Assembly: GCA_023634235.1 (NCBI GenBank)
Contig: JAMKCF010000007.1
Coordinates: forward strand, 14,638,592 to 14,702,591
Length of the DNA: 64,000 bases
Origin: Pisaster brevispinus
Lineage: Eukaryota > Echinodermata > Asteroidea > Forcipulatida > Asteriidae
Direction of reading: 5' to 3'
In this document: in pieces, positions 51,923 through 64,000 of the stretch
Layout of the letters: each line of letters starts with the position of its first letter
How positions within the stretch are numbered: position 1 is the stretch's first letter
The notes under the pieces: model-generated
Databases searched by the model: none
What the model was told of the DNA's origin: nothing
Seen by the model: only the letters and a program-made list of their open reading frames with translations
Made by a program: the position numbers and the translations under genes

Positions 51923-53024
51923 ATTGATATTAATGCCCTTGTCAGGGAAATATTCCAATTACAAATTAAATCTAATTCAATGAACTTCCACATGGGAAAT
52001 AATATTCTGTCAGTGCTGAAACTGAATCAGTAAACTCAGACTTTATATTAGACATAAATAATTTGTGAAATTCAACACATAAACAAACAACAATCTTATT
52101 GTTAGCCAGAAATGAAACAGTCTGCAGAAGCCCTGTTGTCAATATTGTATCACTCAATGAACATTTGAAATGACTTACTCAAATAACAGTTTTAGTGCAT
52201 CATGTTGTTGCAGTGTTTAGACTGCAGACAAGCACTAGTTGTATTTAAAATAAAAAAATATTCCATTACGTTGTGTTCTTCATAACACAATTTGGTTTGT
52301 TTAAGTGATGGCATTCTACTTATAGTCTCTAAGACCTACACTTTGGGAAATGTCTGTTTTCACAATTTAAACAAGTGAAGAAACAGTTCATAGAAATGTC
52401 ACTGTTTCTTTGTTCAATGCTTACCAAAACCCTATTACTGTTCGACTTTTCAGTACCATCCACTGGTTTGGAATGATAGATAAACTATGCCAGTCTGCAA
52501 CAATGTGTCTACACAATAGATACAGTTATCTGTGCGCTTGTGAGACAATACACAACCCTAGCAGTTTATTAGATAGTTGGAAATTCTGCTGGGGAAAAGT
52601 ATGACTTTTTAAGAATTGAAAACCATGTTTGAGTATTATCTGGTCATAGGAGACAAGCAAACTATTCTAAAAGTTGTTGTTAGTAGGCCTATTAACTTCA
52701 ATGTTTAGGATAAAACAGATCTTGTCATCATCAAAACGATAGTTTACCCAAAGTGTAAGGTTTCTGTTAGAGATTCTTCTTTCATGGCATGTTAAGTACA
52801 GTGTAAACAAACTGTTATCAACCATTCATTACAAGAAAAAAAAACCAGAAACATAAACCCATGAGGTAGTTTGTTTGAACACAAATCATTCAATGCAAAA
52901 GTTGATTGCTACAACTGAACTTTTCATGTGATTGAACATGTGATATTTTATTAACACATGGAATTGTAAGAGTGCAACAAAACATAGACTTAGATTCTTT
53001 CTGGCAATAGTTATCAGATGGTTA
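51923..53024. other. No gene recognised
   Basis: 1.1 kb AT-rich without exon, repeat or RNA signals that I can support. Confidence 0.4.
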
Positions 53025-53660
53025 ACATGAAGGAGATATTATGAGTGGTCAGTAACTGGACTTGGATTCGTGTGGTGATGACCATCAGAATAATGGGTCC
53101 AATCCCTGACTGCAAAATAAAAACAGAGATGCAAAAAGGAGAGTTCAGTAGCTACACTACCTGATGAAAGTAGTTAACATGATACAAGAGATATAAGGAG
53201 TGGTCAGTAACTGGATTTGTGTTCTTTTGGCGATGGCCTTCAGAAAAACGGGTCCAACCCCTGACTGCAAAAAGTCAAAATAAATGAGGAGATATAAAGA
53301 GTACCATACAGTACATCAAGACTCCTGGATGAAAGCTGTTGACGTTATGAAGAAGACATATTATGTGTGGTCAGTAACTGGGTTAAGATTCTTTTGGCGA
53401 TGGTCATCAGAATGATTAATCTTACCCCTGGCAGCATATAGTCCATAAAAATTGAGAAATAGGGAATGGTCAGTAACTGGGCTTGAATTCTTGTGTCGAA
53501 GGTCACAAGAGTAATGGGTCCTACATCTGGCTTTGAAAGGTCTCCGTGAAATTGGAGATACATTAATAAGGTCTGGAAAATAACTGGACTTGGATTCTTT
53601 GGCGATGGTCATCTCAACAATTGGTCTGACTTGCTTCACTGTACGTCTAAGACCCACATG
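53025..53660. repeat. 100-165-bp tandem repeat, five diverged units
   Basis: 'gtggtcagtaactggactt.gattct..tggcgatggtcatcaga' restarts near 53045, 53200, 53367, 53466 and 53570. The first three units are about 155-165 bp and the last two are shortened. Confidence 0.88.
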
Positions 53661-54400
53661 CACAGCATTTATACAGCCTTTGCCTAACTGTTTGATAACT
53701 ATTGCCTTTCACGTATGTACAACTAATGCTTTCTAACAAGGCTCACTACAGAAGTTCTGAACAGACTTGATTATAGAAATAGAGTTTTATTGAAGAAAGG
53801 GAGGGGCACATGAGGGTACAATGTACACAATATGTCTCTTTGTTTGGAGAAATTTCCCGGGGGAGGGGGGGATTGTAAAATCAAGAAATTATTTTTGTTG
53901 TCTCAACTAACTTTTTCCACTGTACTGTACATGCCATGAACAATAAAACAATTTAGTTTTTTCAGTTTTTTAAATAAAAAACATATATAAGATTCAAATT
54001 GTTTGGCATATAATGTTTAACCTAGCAGCTTTGTTGTTAATATTTTACGTGTCCTGTTTTAATTGTAAAATACATAAAATTGAAAAAGATTCCGCTGAAA
54101 AATACTTAAATTAAGTTAACTGTGTGGACTGTAGAGCTTAACCCAAAGCTGATTCTTAAATATGTTTTTAGTGCTATCCTGGTCACATGCTGCTTTAGGG
54201 ACTTTGTAAGGGTAGCGGGTAGCAGGAGCTACTTCAGGATCTGACACTCCTGCCCACGTGATGTTACAGGTCCACTTTCCCTCAGTGGTTCCACCTGGTT
54301 GGGCCCTACCCGGGGTTAAGGGTATATTGAGAAACTCATGACTAAGCAGTAAAGACTTCATTGCTTTACTTGAATGGCTGATAAACATTTACAAAAAAAG
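53661..54400. other. No gene recognised
   Basis: 740 bp. A 90-codon minus-strand frame (54116-54388) has no known domain. Confidence 0.4.
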
Positions 54401-54529
54401 GAACACACAGAGCTTGGAGAAGATGGATCAGCATTTAGCCACTATCTGCTTCTAAGATTAGCCATGGATCAATTTCAAATGAGAAATCTGACACTGCCGC
54501 CAAAACAGTAAGATTCTGATAAGAATTTG

Positions 54530-55085
54530 TCCAGTTTGTCAAAGTGAAGAAGTGTTCCAACCAAGGTCCGGTGCAGATAAAGATATAAACCAATGGAGGA
54601 CTTATGCATCCATTGCTAACAGCGGATTGATGACATCAAGATTGTAACAACCTATTCATCAGTCCTGTCCTGCACTCAATCCAAGAACTGTTACCAAAAG
54701 AAACCTAAACCAGAGGAGAGTTTCAAGAATGTTAAACTACAACTTGATGATATTAAGGAGTGCATTCACATTCAGCAGTAACAACAGAACTGATACCAGC
54801 AACCAAAGGAGACGTTTAAAATCTAACACTGCAATTTCATGATATCGACGAAGGGATTCACATTTAGCTTCGTCAACAGAACTGTTATCAACTTCAACAG
54901 GAGACCATGTAAGACTGCAACCTGATGATATCCAGGAACGGAGTCACAGAAACTAACATCATCAAAACTGTCTTTAAAGAATGGAGGAGGCTCCTGAGAT
55001 TGCTAATGGATGGAATCTGAACAAACTTTATCAACAGAACTGTTATCAATAACCAGAATGGAATGTAAATGAAGGATTGCTCCAC
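54530..55085. repeat. Old tandem repeat, about 105-115-bp units
   Basis: 'aacagaactgttatcaa', 'caac.tgatgatatc.aggaa.gg.tcaca' and 'aacaggagacc' blocks recur in order about five times between 54560 and 55075, with strong divergence. Confidence 0.65.
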
Positions 55086-56058
55086 TTTACATCAAAGACT
55101 GCATTCCATATCGAAAATAATATTGTAATTTTTTTTATAATGCATGTGACTGGGTGGCCGTTCAAGTTTGTTATTAATTCCCTATAACTTGAATTGTTTG
55201 AAATTAGTTACAAATCTTTAGAAATTTTTTTCTTCTAAAGGGGAGGTACGTAAACACACAACCTAATTTGAAATTCCAAAAATTAATCATAATGACAGTA
55301 ATGGAGTGCTGTAAAGCACATATCCACCGTAAGGTGCTTAAAGCAAAAGAAAAATTGATAAAATCCAGCCATCATTTCAAAAAAATTAATAGTTTCTACA
55401 ATCACCATAAGATTTATTTGTTTTTTTTATTAATGCTTCAGGCTTCCAAATGAAAGTTTCAACAACAAAAAATGTCAATGAAAGTCATTACGTTCCCCTT
55501 TAAAGAAAAGTGAAATAACTAGACATTTCATTAGACCCTTATAATGGATTTACAGGTAGACTGAATAATAATGGTGACAGACAAGGTGTAGCTTTTCCAA
55601 CTTCTGATGTTTTTCAAGGACATTTTTATTAGTCACAGTAAAGTGGTTCATTTGGATTGGTTCCGTTTGTCCATAATTTACTCACATTAAGAAACATTTG
55701 ATTTCAAAAGGAAATCAAATTTAATTGAATTCAAATTAATAAGAAATGTTTTTCAACTATTCATCTCCATAAAGATGCATTTAGGAAAACCCATGCCTAA
55801 TTTCTTCTTTCAAATTGACAGTGCCTAATAATAAGAAATAAGATCATAACAAACAATGCATTCATCCACTGTTATTTTTGAATAATTACTTCTGTTGTTA
55901 ATTTCCTGTGGTGGTATATTCCTTGCCTTTCATCTCTATACCTCGAGGCTGATATCTCACTTTTATTTTCTTGAAAATTTACATGGATTTGATTTTCTAA
56001 TCCCTTTTTAAATGTATTGGTTTTTTTCTTCTCTCCCAAATTAAAGGTTTTTGTTTTT
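55086..56058. other. No gene recognised
   Basis: About 970 bp AT-rich, no exon signals. Confidence 0.4.
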
Positions 56059-56512
56059 CAAGTCACTGACCTTTGATCATGTGATGCCCCTTCTCAAATC
56101 ACTGACTTTTGATCATTCGTGGATGCCCCTTCTCAAATCATTGACCTTTGATCATGTGTGGATGCCACTTTTCAAATCACTGCCCTTTGATCATGTGTGG
56201 ATGCCACTTTTCAAATCACTGACCTTTGATCTCGTGTGGATGCCACTTCTCAAATCACTGACCTTTGATCATGTGTGGATGCTACTTTTCAAATCACTGA
56301 CCTTTGATCTTGTGTGGATGCCACTTCTCAAATCACTGACCTTTGATCTTGTGTGAATGCCACTTCTCAAATCACTGACCTTTGATCATGTGTGGATGCC
56401 ACTTCTCAAATCACTGACCTTTGATCTTGTGTGGATGCCACTTCTCAAATCATTGACCTTTGATCATGTGTGGATGCCACTTTTTAAGTAATTGACCTTT
56501 GATCATGAGTGG
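56059..56512. repeat. 39-bp minisatellite, about 11-12 units
   Basis: Unit 'ctgacctttgatcatgtgtg' followed by 'gatgccacttctcaaatca', 39 bp. Being divisible by three, it keeps a plus-strand frame open for 101 codons as a 13-residue repeat. I see no other sign of a gene. Confidence 0.95.
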
Positions 56513-57259
56513 ATGCTAATTGGGGTCATTTGAGAATATAGAAGCATGCAGAAGAAGATATGCATTTATTTGTTCTTCTTGAAATAAAAGAAGATTTGAT
56601 CTTTTGAAAACTCATTTGAAATCAACATAAATTGAGCAAACTTAATGTTTAGATCCTTCCATCCTTGATTCCAGCCCAATTACTCAGCTCCCTCAGATGC
56701 ATTTTTTGTAGAAGTTCCAAACCATAATGAACTGCCTCAACTTGGTCAAGGATGATAATATTCTGGACAATGTATGCTTTTTATGATGTTAGAATATAGG
56801 CTTAGAAATTTAGCTGATATGTTATTGATTAACGTTATTGATTCGAATCGGCCAAGGCAGGGTACAGGAAATTTGACAGTCAATCAGATTTAAATCACTT
56901 CATTCTATCAACATCATCTGATTGCTGGAAGAACAACTCATAATCAATGATAAATGTATCGTCTAAGACGTCACGTGTTGATGTAAATGAAATATTTGTG
57001 TCACAACAGACCATTTCCTCAAGATTAGCATTTACTGCTAGTGATCTACGTAACAGCAATGGCTGTTTATAAGTGTTGCATAAGAATTGTATACACTGCT
57101 CTCAAGTTAAGTGGATGTTAACTTTTTAAAAGGTTCATTGTTACAAAAAAAGCAAACTGACAATAATAAAGAGAACTTTCGCGTCTTCATCCTGTACCCT
57201 GCCTTTCAAAACTTTGATCAACATGAAAGTCTAAATCATTTACTTCATTTTGTTTGCAG
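56513..57259. other. No gene recognised
   Basis: 750 bp AT-rich between the 39-bp repeat and the candidate terminal exon. Confidence 0.4.
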
Positions 57260-59640
57260 TGAGCCTGTGGTGTAGAGGAGATGGATGTGGATGGAACAAT
57301 TCTTGATGTCTCACTGCACTTGTCTGGATCTTCAGTGAGTTCTGGGAAACAGCTTCCTCTAGTCTACACTAAACAACAAGGCAATGAGAACTAAGCGGTA
57401 CAGAACAGTAGTTGAAAAGAGCAAATCCATGGCAATGGGGGATACTCCAGATCGGAGTCACACATCTTAGTTTGAAACAGTGATTTTACACTGTAGGCAA
57501 GGAAGGATTTTCCAAAAAAGGGAAATGTTTGAATCCAGAGTCATTCAGCCTTCAAACAGGGCTGAGCAGAGTTTTTCAAGTGATGAAAATGGGATACCTT
57601 AACAATTTGAAAGTCACTATACTGAATAAGTCAGATTTACTCTCATTATTATACTCTCATTGACATGGATTTGCTGTTAATTGGTTCTGATTTATCCTCA
57701 GAAATTGGGAAAAATTCATAATGCCAGGCACATGGTAGAAAAGGCTTTTGGTTATATATTCAGCCTAAACCCAGACACAGTTTAGTAAGCATTTACATGT
57801 ATGAGTATTCACTGTCTGGAAAACAAAGACGTTTTACAGCAATTGATCCTTTATAGAAGTTCACTTCAACCAAGTTGGATTTCGTCCACTATCAAACAAA
57901 CTACAACAGTCTCCAATGACTAATGCAACAACTCTGTTGTAATTTTTGTTCTGGTCAAACACAAGTTATGTAAAGAAAAATTGTCCTCTGTGATATTGCG
58001 AAGCAAAACGAAATCTTACCATTTACCCCTTTTTGGAATTCTCAAATGTGAACGAGAAACTAATTTGAGAAACTTGTTGATGAAAGGTTTAACAAGTTCT
58101 TCTCCATGTGCCTGGTTGTAAAGCCAAAGTGCAGCATCAGTTGGTTCTTACACATGTTATTCAAAGTCCCTTAGTAAAACCAGTATCTCCGCTTTCTAGA
58201 AGGTTTTTTATTGAATCATTGTGGACTTACTTGACAGATACACACAGGAGTGTGAAGATGTTCATGTTTCAACATCAAAAGGTAGAAATAATCCTGTAAC
58301 TGTTGCAAAGCAATCATAAAGAATGAACAACAACTGACATTCATCATGTTGGTGAACTATTCCAACCAAAGGAATAAAACTATCTTGTTCTCTTGCGATA
58401 GCAGTACTTTCTGCTCTAAGTTTCGATACCATTCAAGAACAGCTTATTGACACTACAAGAATATGAGTCTAATGCCCTTAGTTGAAATACCTAATGCTGG
58501 CAATGTTGATTACTTATGCCCCTTTACTCCAATGTAACGATGCTGCACTTTGGCTTTACACAAAAATTGTATAAAGGAAGTTGTGAGATTGATTTTGAAT
58601 TGTCATGTTAGACTAATTTAAGTTTTCATAGTCGAGTGTAGAATTTGATTGAATTTTACGTTAGAAGTAATAATGTTCAATATCGAAATGTACACTGGCA
58701 CATCATATTATTTTTTCTTAAATGTTGTTGTACTACAACGTAACTGATAAGCTGTGTAGATGCAGTCTGGTATAGTGACATCTTATCTGGTAGGTCAGGT
58801 CAGGTTAGGTCGGTTGCCCACAGGCGGGCTTGAGTATGGCTTTCCAAGTAATTCGGTCTTGCATGAGGGTGGCCATGGATGAACATGAATCCCAAGCAGA
58901 ACACAGCAGCAGTTGTGAACAACTCCTAAGCAAGAGAACTTTGTATGAGTCTCAAACACTAAAGTTATGCATTGCCAATGAACAATGACGAGTACAATAG
59001 CTGTGCAAAGTGCATGACCAAAGATCATGATGTAGTATGGGAGAGAAAACACTGAACCTGAATCAAGCCTCAACACCAGGAGCAATGCCGTGTATTGACA
59101 TGTGCGTAGCTTGAACATAAACTGTTCTGTATCATCCCTCTTATTGATTACTACATCCTAACGATCAAAAGCACTCATCAAAAGATGCATCTGATTGGAA
59201 TGTAAAGAGGGTAAAGAATTAAAAAGAAACTCAAACTACTGTCAACCTCAATGTCAACCTCCACCAAATGCAATGCTTCAAAACCTTCACAATAGTTATT
59301 ATTTGCTGTCGCTTTGAAAACCATGAATGAACCGCCAATTTTGTTTCCCAAAAGATATGAGTTTATACGATTTCAATGTACACACACTGTCCAAAGATGA
59401 TTGTTTGAAGAAAACGATTGTGATTTTGTTTAACAATAAATAATTTTGCAAAACAATGCATGAGAAAATCCATTCTCAAAACAGACTTTGAGATCAGTCT
59501 AGTTTCAAGATTTGATCATTTGATGGTTATTTTACCTTGTCATGAACGGAAAGCTTGGAGAAACAGTGTGTGTACCAATGTTTAATATGATGTGCCAGTG
59601 TACATAGTGTTTATAACGTAATAAAAAAGAGTCTGTTGTG
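57260..59640 (+). other. Candidate non-coding terminal exon
   Basis: Starts after an acceptor-like tract (cattttgtttgcag) with 'tgagcctgtggtgtag', related to the start of the block at 47408. Ends at AATAAA (59620-59625) followed by a GT-rich stretch (ttgtgtttt...ttgttgtttgttgtgtg), the normal layout of a polyadenylation site. Only short frames are inside. Could be the 3' exon of a long non-coding RNA, or simply the second copy of an old duplication. Confidence 0.3.
59620..59625 (+). terminator. Polyadenylation signal AATAAA with GT-rich downstream element
   Basis: AATAAA, then within 20-60 bp 'gtctgttgtgttttattttgt' and more T/G repeats. A plausible 3' end for a plus-strand transcript. Confidence 0.35.
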
Positions 59641-59869
59641 TTTTATTTTGTTGTTTGTTGTGTGTTGGGAAGCATCTGCTTTCTATTTCCATCTTGTTGC
59701 AGCACAGACCTATCACGCAAAACCCATCTTTTTATTTCTATTTTTCCAAGTCAAATATCGAACAAGGTTAAGCTGGAACAAATCTAGCTGATAGTTTTTA
59801 TCTATCTTGGAAGAACCATGAAAATTTGATACTTGAATTAATGCTTTTGCTGTTTCATGCAGCCAATCA

Positions 59870-60405
59870 AAATTTTCAGTCATTATTAATGACACGTGTT
59901 GACTCAACAGTATTGCCAAGGCATTTACATACTGCTGTTGCTGCAAAAACACTCTATCTGAGGCTAATCTGTTGTTTCATATACATGGCAAAAATTGTAC
60001 AGTTCAATAAGAGTGTACAGAAATGCTGAAACAAATGCCAAATCAGATCACCCGAACATTAAATACTAAGCACTTCCAAATGTGGTATGTTGACAGAGTA
60101 GTATTGCCATAGGCATTAACAAAGTGTTCTTGCTTTTAAAACAGTCACTCTATCTGAGGCCAATATTATTGTTTGAAATACAGCTCAATACGTGTGTCTA
60201 CACACATGCTCAAACAATGCCAAATCAGATCACCTCAGCAATGAACAAAAAGTTGAACACTAGATCACCAGTAAACGGACAGTTTTTCAAGGGCAAAGTA
60301 GCGTCATTAAACAATGTGTTGTTTCAGTTAGCAATACATCAACGTGTAATCTGTTTGTACACAGACGCTGAAATAATGCCAATTCAGATCACCTGAATAT
60401 GAGCA
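59870..60405. repeat. About 160-180-bp tandem repeat, three diverged units
   Basis: 'tgccaaatcagatcacc' recurs near 60037, 60219 and 60377. 'aaaacactctatctgaggc.aat' recurs at 59947 and about 60143. 'tattgccaaggcatt.aca' also recurs. Confidence 0.82.
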
Positions 60406-60759
60406 GTGGACAGCTAAAATTTAGAATGTCATTATCATTTTTTGTTAATATCAAAATAAGTTACTTTGCCCAGATGGATTTTTAAAAGATGGCGTGATAA
60501 AGGTCTAAAACACTTCTGGTAATGTGGATGGTGAGTTGAAGAGAAGGTACAATGTTACAAACAATTAATCAAACTATGACCAAAAAGGTCCCAACGTTCA
60601 TTCGTTGAAATTTTAATGGAAACATTTTTGTGCCAGGAAAAAGTTCAACTGGACACAACTGGACATTATCTTTTTGCACTTACAAAATTTTAGGGCGTTT
60701 TTTCTGCCAAAAGTTACACCGTTTTGAAACTTCCGATTTCAAGGAGTGTTAATTTGTTT

Positions 60760-61200
60760 AATAGAAACAATACAAAAACTTGCTTAAAAAGCAACATTTG
60801 TACAAACAGTTTCCCCCAAAATACTTCTACCAAAAACTGGTTGATCAAACTGTTTGAAAAAACGTAAGAAAAACTTGCGTTTCTATCTATTTAAACAAAC
60901 AAAAACTTGATTTTTCCCCAGAAATTTCTACCAACTCAAACAGTGTGCGCATTTTAACATGAGAAAAACTTACGTTTTTAAAATCTATTTGTACAAAAAA
61001 AACCTTGTATTCCCAGATATTTCTACCAAAAATCAAACTGTTTGAGCATTTTAAATAGGTAGTAACGCAGCAAAAACTTGCGTTTCTATCTATTTATCCA
61101 AACAAAAACTTAATGATTTTTCCCGAAAAATTTATACATGAGAAAAACTGACGTTTTTTTTACCTATTAGTACCAACCAACTTAAGCTCCTTGAAAAAAA
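60760..61200. repeat. Diverged tandem repeat
   Basis: 'aaaaacttgcgtttctatct' and 'gaaatttctaccaa' with variants occur alternately four to five times (60780-61190). Old and irregular. Confidence 0.65.
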
Positions 61201-63380
61201 ATGTACCTTCGCTTTAAGTCCACATATAAAATAGTGCTGCAACTTGTATTGAAATAGAAAGCAGATGCATTATGGGGTATGGGGACTTTGTATATGGGGA
61301 AGGTAAGTACATAGATAGAGGGCAGCAGAGTCTGAAATAAAGACTAAGTATACACAAGTGTTCATATCTGTTGTTATTTATTCGTATCTGTTCATATCTA
61401 TTCATATTTAAATTTGACCTTGAACTTAAAAAAAAAATAAAAAAAGAGAAGCACCCCGGCGAATGCAAGCCCCCCCTGGTGCTCTCACAAGTGTTCCCCG
61501 CCCACAGGTGTCAACAGACCTGTCGATGAGCGCCCTCTATCAACACCATTCAGTGAGAGACTTACTGCAGTGTGTTCAATTGTCCCCAATATTTCTAAGT
61601 CTGTGTGGCCAAAGAGCCCTCTGTTGACCATAACAAGGGAAGGATCAAATGAACTCTAATAATCAGTTGACTTAGACACAGAGTTAGATGTATCTTTCTA
61701 CCACTCAGGACATTGCTTATGGAAATAGCACCTTCAAAGTCTACTCTGAACTTAATTTTAGGCAAATTAAATTTGCTTAGTTGCATCCTGGTTTTTGATC
61801 CTATCAAATGAAATATCAAACAAATGTACAGATTTTTGCCAATTTTCTTTAATAGTTTGCCATATTTAGATTTAACGTCACTTTTCGCTTCTACCGCACT
61901 GATCATGTTTGCTGACGTCACAAAGAAGAACTAAATAAATCTCTGCAATTTTAGTGTGTTTCTTAGCCTGTTTTAATGAAATTTCTACATCCTTTTTTTA
62001 AAGACAAGAAGTCTAGGCTGTTGTACCAAAGATTATAATTGTTGGTTGTTGGTGTAGGATTTCCTACTCGAGGAATTTATAATTGAGTAATTTGTTAACT
62101 TACTAATGCATTTAGCCTTGGTTGAATGAGCTTTTTCATGTTTCTTAATTAAAGAAACTGGAGGAAGATATTTGAGTGCAATGGTCCCATTATCTAACCA
62201 TTGATCGAGTAGAGAAGTCTGATATTAAGGTCGGATATCAAGGTGTAATGGATCTGACCAAATATCTTCAAGGATGCCGAAATCTAGCACACTTTTAACT
62301 CAAATATTTATTTCAAAGGTTAAAAGTAGATATTTTTGTATCGCTTTTGAGAACTCTAGCTGAATGACAAGTAGTTTTTAATGCTTTTCAAATATTTGGA
62401 AGCAGAATTTCTAATTGAATTGGTTGCCATTTCTACTAGAAGTTTGGTTGAGTATAAATATTTAACCCCTAGCAATTCCTGCATCCTAACTTTGAGGCAT
62501 TTTGTATTATACAAGGTTCCGAAGTCCATATTGAATTGATTTATTTGATGTAATTATTGATGCCCATTTTATCCTATTTCGCTGGTTTCAAGCAAGTTGT
62601 TTTTTAGATTTTGTTCACCATTTAGACTTAAGTGGCATTTATTTTTAACTTGTAACTTTCCTAAAACTTTCTTTCTCCCAGTTTCTAGGGTGCCAAACTC
62701 TCCTGCTACTCAAAACAATGCAAGGTTCTCATGTGTTTATGAGTCCAAAGTAGTTCATTAAATAAGTCAAGTCCATAAACTGACATGTTTCACAAATGAT
62801 CATTTTTGGTAAGTGTAATCATCCATAACTTCACTAGTACTACTACACTTCAAACTGACCAACAAGAGTCCATTTGCTTAGGTTTGCAATTGAGTTAAAA
62901 ATTATTTTAGCTAAGTTCCAACTGCATAGACTTATTTTAACGAAGAGTTTTCCTTCTTATTCATTTTTTCAAGCAATAATTTGAAGTCTGGTACTCTTTA
63001 AATACTTTTTTGTTGCATTTGTGCTTGATCTAAGTGTAGACTAAATTTGGTCTCATCCTTTTCATTCTTGATCCTCTGATGTAATGACTCATTCCTTAAA
63101 AAGATGTGTTTTATTTGTTTTTAGTTTTTTCTTTGGTTTCCTTACACTGTTTTGAGTAGCCTATTTTCTCTGTACTATGGTCCTGGGGTGTTTGTTTGTT
63201 AGCACCATACTCAGTTTGTGGCTCAATTTTTGACGATGTGGTGGCAATTTACTGGCGGATCCATGGGAGATCCTTCTTTTTGAATTTGATCTCCCTTCTT
63301 TTTTCTCCCTACATTTTGCCGGAAAGCCCTGTCATGTCAAATTCTCCTTTTCCTATAGTACAATTGTACTCAGGTACATT
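61201..63380. other. No gene recognised
   Basis: 2.2 kb. A 108-codon minus-strand frame (61595-61921) has no recognisable domain or exon signal. Confidence 0.4.
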
Positions 63381-63387
63381 TCTCTCC

Positions 63388-63422
63388 TTTTTTTTTTTTT
63401 TTTTTTTTTTTTTTTGGGGGGG
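63388..63422. repeat. Poly-T tract followed by G-run
   Basis: About 27 T then about 7 G. On the minus strand this is a C-run plus poly-A, possibly the tail of a retroposed copy. Confidence 0.8.
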
Positions 63423-64000
63423 CATGTTATACAGATCACACAATCTTACAGTTGATCCCTTACAAGCTTTTAAGATTGTTCAGAGGAGCCCCAACCTGGA
63501 GCTCTTTGAACATTATTTTCCGCAACATGCACAATGCTATCCTGATTGATCGGGCTACAGTAAACCAATGATTTCATTGGTCTTGTGTAAAATTTGGAGA
63601 TGCTGTTTGGCTCATCTCAATGCTTTTACAGCGTTATGTTACCAAGCAGAACTAAACAATCTGTGACATTTGAGACACATGCTACAAAACAGGTGTCTTG
63701 CTAAACTGTGCATCTAAATGTTGCTGAAGCATCACAATGACTACAGAAGTTAGTCATTTCAGTCTCATTTGGTGATACATCTGTGAGGTTTTGCGATTTA
63801 CTGAAGTTCATTGCTACTACTCTTAATTTGTCCATCTTTGCATTTTGATATCACCGGTCTAAATGCGAAGTGCATTTAAGACACCATTCCACGTGTGACC
63901 AACCCTATTTCCCCTACCCCCCCCCCCCCCTACTTCATGACAGGACCTCCGGCCAATTTCACCTTCTCTATTTTTCAGATTCTGGATCCGCCCCTTTCCA
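63423..64000. other. No gene recognised; C-run
   Basis: Contains a C-run at 63917-63930. Nothing else supportable up to the window end. Confidence 0.4.

Noticed and set aside
56051..56356. 101-codon plus-strand frame with 13-residue repeats
   Set aside because: By-product of the 39-bp minisatellite. No start context, splice sites or conserved domain.
58793..58822. 'aggtcaggtcaggttaggtc' as a telomere-like or nuclear-receptor element
   Set aside because: Only three or four imperfect repeats with no supporting context.

Overview
This is eukaryotic, intron-rich, AT-leaning genomic DNA. The gene style (short exons with canonical GT-AG junctions), the dense tRNA-derived SINEs, MITEs, LINE tails and a decayed Ty3/gypsy element suggest a marine invertebrate deuterostome. 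An echinoderm, perhaps a sea star, is my best guess; that is inference from repeat style and not proven by any marker here.

1-37.5 kb, minus strand: a zinc aminopeptidase gene of the M1 family (aminopeptidase N/ERAP type), open at both ends of what can be seen. Twenty-seven exons could be placed with matching splice phases. Fifteen of them (A1-A15, 37,517 down to 16,248) encode one M1 module from the GAMEN/HEXXH exon to the C-terminal end. Twelve more (B1-B12, 15,295 down to 1,467) encode a second module from its N-terminal domain to the middle of its C-terminal domain. Exon A15 ends in phase 2 and B1 starts in the matching phase, so the two modules can be joined in frame as one protein with tandem peptidase units. 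The last B exons lie beyond the left edge. The three N-terminal exons expected before A1 were not found in the 26 kb to its right. Module B keeps the catalytic motifs (GGMEN, HEVSH, WLNEG). Module A has HELAH and WLNEG but GAMEI in place of GAMEN and SFGN in place of WFGN.

The introns carry most of the other content: a 45-bp minisatellite (3.93-4.47 kb), a 40-bp minisatellite in which every unit is a hairpin (34.1-35.6 kb), foldback elements and MITEs, two SINE families, LINE 3' fragments, and a 7.75-kb Ty3/gypsy LTR retrotransposon (21,872-29,625, plus strand, antisense to the host gene) with several stops and frameshifts, unequal LTRs and a small C2H2 zinc-finger ORF after integrase.

37.5-64 kb: mostly non-coding. 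It holds a 1.06-kb Tc1/mariner-like non-autonomous element with TA duplications, a gypsy gag fragment, several tandem duplications (166 bp x3, 440 bp x2.2, 314 bp x2), and a series of minisatellites between 49 and 61 kb. A candidate minus-strand first coding exon lies at 44.8 kb. A candidate plus-strand transcript is suggested by a start plus donor at 46.1 kb, two related acceptor-led blocks at 47.4 and 57.3 kb, and a polyadenylation signal at 59.6 kb. No recognisable conserved protein is encoded to the right of 37.6 kb apart from mobile-element remnants.
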